A stretch of DNA of 64,000 nt from Petrosia ficiformis. Taxonomy: Eukaryota > Porifera > Demospongiae > Haplosclerida > Petrosiidae. Location of the stretch: contig OX345640.1 in the NCBI GenBank assembly GCA_947044365.1, positions 1,969,001-2,033,000 of the forward strand. The letters are read 5' to 3'. A model generated the notes under the pieces. It saw nothing but the letters and a program-made list of their open reading frames with translations, searched no databases and was not told the DNA's origin. The translations under genes and the position numbers were made by a program. Below, piece after piece: positions 59,492 to 64,000 of the stretch. Positions within the stretch are counted from its first letter, which is position 1. Each line of letters opens with the position of its first letter.

Positions 59492-59554
59492 TATATATAA
59501 ATGAACATTTCAATACTACAATCATTCTGTAGTAAGCTTAGATTATACTATACA
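59492..59554 (+). promoter_or_regulatory. TATA box and exon 1, type-A copy at 60.2 kb
   Basis: TATATATAAA at 59492-59501, leader ATCATTCTGTAGTAAGCTTAG, donor GTGAGT at 59555, acceptor CCCTATAG at 60162. Confidence 0.6.
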
Positions 59555-60181
59555 GTGAGTTTAGGTTTTATTAGTCTGGAAATACTTTTTGACTGTTAAA
59601 GTATCTATACTTGTAACTGCAAAAAACAAAAGACCACAGCTGTGTTACAGATTGAAGCGACTGAAGAACGAAACAAGAGAACAAGTGCAACTAGTAAAGT
59701 GGTGGGTTGGGTATCTGTTAATGCAAGATTATACTGTTTGGTTGTCTGTTAGTGGTATTATTATAGTCTAGCCACCAAAGAAAAGCAGTGTGGCTTAGAT
59801 CTGAAGTAGTTAAATGCAACTCCAAACCGCTATATATATAATTATTGTGGCGCTAATGAGAATGACAAGCAAACAACAGATTATAAACAAATTTCGACAG
59901 TACTTTCAGTCTATGAGTTCATTGTTCTGATACATTTAATCTGAGGTCTACATATTTGTAAATAGCAATTTGCAAACAGTTCAACATACTATGCTACTAA
60001 ATGGGGTAGTATGATGGCATAGATTGTGTTTATGTAGTATCTGCATAGTACAGATACTATGTACGTAACAATACTACCCCGTTAAGCACAGCACAGCTAA
60101 ACTGTTTGCTTAAAATTACTAATAATTATAATACAATTACTTTTTCTTTTCTTTCCCTATAGAATAAAAATAAAACAAGTT

Positions 60182-60544
60182 ATGGATCCAAAACCTTCAG
60201 ATCTGTGGGGGATGTTTAGTTCTGCATTGGTAGTATTCTTCATAATGGTATTCTTCATATTATTTGGAATTATAATATCAAACAGAATCAGAAATCGTCC
60301 ATCAAGACCAGTTGAAGAATATACCAGGGAACAAAACAGAGAATTTGTAGTCAAATGCAATGAATATCCCTTGTTGAGAAGGAACAGACATATTCTAGTG
60401 ACTCATTACCAGCCACAAAGAAATGAAATACATTTATCATACATAAGAGAAGCGATACCAGAAAACCAAAACCACATTAAAAATCTTGTTTTTTATTATC
60501 GGGAGAATCTAATACCATGTTATAAATATAAAGTCAAGACTTAA
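60182..60544 (+). CDS. Type-A small membrane protein with altered C-terminus
   Basis: 120 residues. The first ~100 match the 52.6-kb copy: MDPKPSDLWGMFSS, hydrophobic segment 15-32, NRIRNRPSRPVEEYTREQNR and EFVVKCNEYPLLRRNR. After HIKN an extra base shifts the frame, so the conserved SLFVIGRI end is replaced by LVFYYRENLIPCYKYKVKT, reading past the usual stop. All other copies keep a SLFV or SLLV end, so this tail is probably a recent loss of the normal terminus. Confidence 0.6.
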   Translation: MDPKPSDLWGMFSSALVVFFIMVFFILFGIIISNRIRNRPSRPVEEYTREQNREFVVKCNEYPLLRRNRHILVTHYQPQRNEIHLSYIREAIPENQNHIKNLVFYYRENLIPCYKYKVKT

Positions 60545-61368
60545 ATAAAATCTATAATTGTAAAATGTTAACTATAATGTGTTTGTATTACTATTTTTGA
60601 TATTATGAGTACATGTACATGTACAGTATATGCATATTTTATTGTGTGTGGTATACAATAATAGTTTATATACAATAATAATTACAAATTGAACTGTATA
60701 ATATATGGAGAGCAGATCAAAATGTGTAGCAGTCAGTTCAATACCCCTGGTTACATATAATATATAATTAATTAGTATGATATACCAGTATTGAGTAGTA
60801 TATAAATGGTACATTATAGCTAATAGGATGATATGTAATATATCAATCATGAGTTTACATTACTTCAATGTTACAGGAATGTAACTGGGTTGAAAGCTTC
60901 GAATAACCATGTGGTCTCTAATCCTACTGTACATGCTTACAGACTCGTATTCAGTCTCTCATGCATTATACTACAAAATAGAGCTGTACCAAACTGGACT
61001 GAAGTAGGTTGACATGGTAAGTTTAACTTTTCAAAAGTATTGGATACTTGCGTAAGTGGCTACAGTGCAAAGTTTCAAAATATCTGACCACATCAAGAGT
61101 TTAATAAATTCTAGTAATCACATCATTTTAATTTGGATAAGAAAGAGGATGGTGGGCCACCATGCTTTATATAAAATCCTGAATGTGTTAGTAACAATAT
61201 TCAACTACCAGTGTAAATGAGCACAGCTTATGAAGTCAGACTCTTGCTGCATTTGAAATCATATTATAATTATAATAACACTCTCTAAAACATTTTCACT
61301 AGTATATACATATCAACATGAAATATCAATGTAAACTGAAGCCATTCTATGGAATCATACATGTATTA

Positions 61369-61510
61369 TCATAGGAATGGATAAGCTTTTGTAACTATGT
61401 ATACAATGCATATGTGACATAAACATACAGCAATCAATACAACATATACAATACCTACAAGGGCTATTAAACTCATTACATGTGATAGAAAATTATATAC
61501 ATCATGTACA
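61369..61510 (-). other. Hydrophobic antisense ORF, copy downstream of the 60.2-kb gene
   Basis: Minus-strand VYNFLSHVMSLIALVGIVYV then VLIAVCLCHICIVYIV, nearly identical to 28.9 kb. See that entry for the other copies. Confidence 0.25.
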
Positions 61511-61894
61511 TGTATATATATATCGGTACATAACTGCTGTTCATTGGACAGAACTAATGCTGTATATTGTAAATTTTCAGGGTAAAAAAATGCATTAATT
61601 TGATGGAGTGAATCTACGGACACTAAGATTAACTGCTACTCTGCTACTGTATTTAGTGAATAAGTTAGGAACCAAACTAACACACACTAACATAATACAG
61701 AGCAATATTTGTAATGTACATGTACACTATATGTATGATGTGTGTTAAATACAAAAGCTTAATTTTTGAAGACCGGCATGACTGTAACTAATTTTATGTA
61801 ATTAGTCATTCAAAAAAATGAACTGAATATACACAAAGTTTACAAACACTTCTTGGAATCGTGTTAGTTAATTTAGTTACTTACCAATTGAAGA

Positions 61895-61952
61895 CTAACT
61901 TGAAATGCATCTGAGATTATCAAAAGGACTATCCCTAAAATATACCTATAAA
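61895..61952 (-). pseudogene. Signal-peptide-like exon fragment (copy 3)
   Basis: Same GTAAGT donor and SDAFQVSLQL end as copy 2, but one base is missing near the acceptor, so the incoming phase differs. It sits beside a (TAA/TAAAAA)n tract. Confidence 0.3.
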
Positions 61953-61966
61953 AAAAACAAAATAAC

Positions 61967-62001
<35 letters not shown>

Positions 62002-62534
62002 TAAAAATAAAAATAATAATGATTTCTAAGAACACATATTCCACGCCAAGGGTGTGACTGATGAGATCAAGGCGAACATGAATGATATTTTGAACCACTT
62101 GTATGTAGACATTTGGAATTTTCCTTTGAGACTTTTAGTTTAAGTATTAGCAATACAATTATGGGAACATGTACATATATACAACAACATTAAGAAATGG
62201 TACAAGCATAAAACCTTTATATAAACCATAACACAAATTTATCTATCGTCTAATGATAACTATAACACCCCTTTTCTTTTAGTAAGGCATTGTGACTTTT
62301 AGTTATCTAAACTATTGGAATAAACCATACCTGAAAATTGGATACTTACATACATACATACATAGTCATATACATGCATACACACATACATCTACAGATT
62401 TAGTTGTCTAACTCAGATGTTAAGTAGTAGCCTTTTAAAACTAAACACTGAATTGTATTTACACTAATAGTAACAAAGTATATTTTATTCTCTTTTTTTC
62501 TTTGTAGATATCTGGTTGTAAACATACAATAGAA

Positions 62535-62891
62535 ATGCCTCCAACACTTCCAGATATATGGATAATACAGTGCTTGCTTTCTATCTGTGTGTTAGTAGTA
62601 GTCTCTGTAATATATTGGCTAATATGGAGAGATAATCAAGGAATCAGAAATCAAGGAATCAGAAATCAATCAACGAAACCGATTCAGGCAGAAGAATATA
62701 CTGGACAAGACAGAGAACTTGTAATCTCATGTAATATATGTAGATACCACTCCTTTAACTGGGACAGTCAATGTGTTGCCATTGTGGTGGCCCACAATCA
62801 TCAAAATGTAGTTGATAGAGATTCATATATGGTAGATGCAAAACAAGAAAGCCAAAGAAACAAAAAAAACTCGTTATTGGTTACAAAATAA
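62535..62891 (+). CDS. Type-B small single-pass membrane protein
   Basis: 118 residues. MPPTLPDIWIIQ leads into the hydrophobic CLLSICVLVVVSVIYWLIW (13-31), then polar RDNQ, a short tandem GIRNQ-GIRNQ repeat, STKPIQ, the core EEYTGQDRELVISCN and a tail with SYMVDAKQES ending KNSLLVTK. The core and tail match types A and C at the protein level although the DNA has diverged, which argues for real coding. It follows a good acceptor (TTTCTTTGTAG, 62507); its untranslated first exon was not located. Function unknown. Confidence 0.65.
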   Translation: MPPTLPDIWIIQCLLSICVLVVVSVIYWLIWRDNQGIRNQGIRNQSTKPIQAEEYTGQDRELVISCNICRYHSFNWDSQCVAIVVAHNHQNVVDRDSYMVDAKQESQRNKKNSLLVTK

Positions 62892-62899
62892 TACAAATA

Positions 62900-63250
62900 A
62901 TATCATGTTACATTGTACATAGTCTACGTATATCTTTAAAGATGGAAAATCCATGTGATACTAAATACTAATATTATTGTTATTTCTGTTCATTTTTTTT
63001 TAAACCAAAATATCACTAATGGTTAGGAACACTTATTTATACAAATTATGCACATTATTATAAATTATATTACTTTGGACATTCACAATCATAAGTTTAA
63101 TAATAATGACAAGAAACAGCATGGCATTTTTATAATTAATACCACATTTCTAGCTACAGCTCCAAAGAAGCAGAATCTGACAACATCAAGAGTTTAATAA
63201 ATTCTAGCAACTATGTCATTTGAATTTTGAACAAAGGGGATGGTGGGCCA
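62900..63250. other. 3' flank of the type-B gene, no gene seen
   Basis: AT-rich. It contains the ATCAAGAGTTTAATAAATTC word that forms the deletion junction in the 30.0-kb pseudogene. Confidence 0.5.
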
Positions 63251-63885
63251 CTGTGCTTTAGCTAAACTCCTGAATGTGTTAATAACATTATTCAACTAGT
63301 AGCACAGTTTATAAAGTCTGTGCTTTAGCTAAACTCCTGAATGTGTTAATAACGATATTCAACTAGTAGCACAGTTTATAAAGTCTGTGCTTTAGCTAAA
63401 CTCCTGAATGTGTTAATAACGATATTCAACTAGTAGCACAGTTTATAAAGTCTGTGCTTTAGCTAAACTCCTGAATGTGTTAATAACGATATTCAACTAG
63501 TAGCACAGTTTATAAAGTCTGTGCTTTAGCTAAACTCCTGAATGTGTTAATAACGATATTCAACTAGTAGCACAGTTTATAAAGTCTGTGCTTTAGCTAA
63601 ACTCCTGAATGTGTTAATAACGATATTCAACTAGTAGCACAGTTTATAAAGTCTGTGCTTTAGCTAAACTCCTGAATGTGTTAATAACGATATTCAACTA
63701 GTAGCACAGTTTATAAAGTCTGTGCTTTAGCTAAACTCCTGAATGTGTTAATAACGATATTCAACTAGTAGCACAGTTTATAAAGTCTGTGCTTTAGCTA
63801 AACTCCTGAATGTGTTAATAACGATATTCAACTAGTAGCACAGTTTATAAAGTCTGTGCTTTAGCTAAACTCCTGAATGTACAAT
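63250..63885. repeat. 67-bp minisatellite, ~9 copies
   Basis: The unit carries GTGCTTTAGCTAAACTCCTG and AACGATATTCAACTAGTAGC. Only a single diverged unit exists at the paralogous place (30175-30230), so the amplification is young. Confidence 0.95.
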
Positions 63886-64000
63886 ATTCAACTAGCACCA
63901 TAGTTTATAAACTCAGAATCTTGCTGCATTTGAAATAATAACACTCTCTACACTGCAAAACATTTTCCTCAAGTAGTACATTATTATTGTAGAAAGTAAA

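Larger units (their letters stand above)
58220..62640. repeat. Segmental duplicate of 25800-30120
   Basis: Direct repeat, offset about 32.43 kb (rising to 32.53 kb through indels), near-identical over more than 4 kb. It includes the type-D promoter, the type-A gene and the start of the type-B gene. Differences that matter: the A copy here keeps its membrane segment, and the B copy keeps TGG at codon 9. Confidence 0.9.

Overview
The window is nuclear DNA from a eukaryote: AT-rich, with spliceosomal introns, TATA-type promoters, MITEs and very large microsatellites. The one clearly recognisable host gene (NHLRC2) is of metazoan type. An invertebrate, perhaps a sponge, is my best guess, but nothing in the sequence settles the phylum.

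Region 1 (about 1-13,530, minus strand) is an NHLRC2-like gene. Nine coding exons can be joined in phase. They encode 671 residues: a thioredoxin-like domain with a CCINC active site, a six-bladed NHL beta-propeller and most of the C-terminal domain. The last exon is not found. The introns hold minisatellites (44, 89, 41 and 38 bp units), hairpin elements, a hAT-type MITE with an 8-bp target duplication, and two tandem copies of another MITE.

Region 2 (13,530-25,310) has no convincing intact gene. It holds a decayed coding-like ORF, a signal-peptide-like exon fragment, and an 8.3-kb tetranucleotide satellite (TATG)n. The satellite is interspersed with a 21-nt core that looks like a micro-exon (AG before it, GT after it).

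Region 3 (25,310-62,900) is the most unusual part. It is a plus-strand array of small genes encoding an unrecognised family of short membrane proteins. Most copies share one layout: TATA box, short untranslated exon 1, intron of about 0.45-0.6 kb, and a single coding exon. Three sub-types share N-terminal (DLW/DIW), central (EYT..Q..RE.V..CN) and C-terminal (NSLFV) motifs: A (MDPKPSDLW..., copies at 27.7, 41.4, 46.9, 52.6 and 60.2 kb), B (MPPTLPDIW..., 62.5 kb and a pseudogene at 30.0 kb) and C (35.2 kb and a fragment at 25.3 kb). Type C has expanded its membrane segment into an array of 12-residue hydrophobic repeats. One A copy has lost its transmembrane segment in frame through a templated palindrome. 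Two other copies are truncated by a stop codon or a frameshift. A second repeated promoter (type D, about 290 bp) occurs between the genes and runs into a different tandem repeat at almost every copy. Blocks at 25.8-30.1 kb and 58.2-62.6 kb are near-identical direct duplicates.

Mobile DNA inside region 3 includes a 1,463-bp element with 78-bp terminal inverted repeats and a 9-bp target duplication (Mutator-like). It carries a broken fragment of a RecQ-like helicase. There is a second internal-only copy of it, a hAT-type MITE, and a ~790-bp insertion defined by comparison with its empty paralogous site. A two-exon gene for a putative small secreted protein lies at 56.1-56.7 kb.
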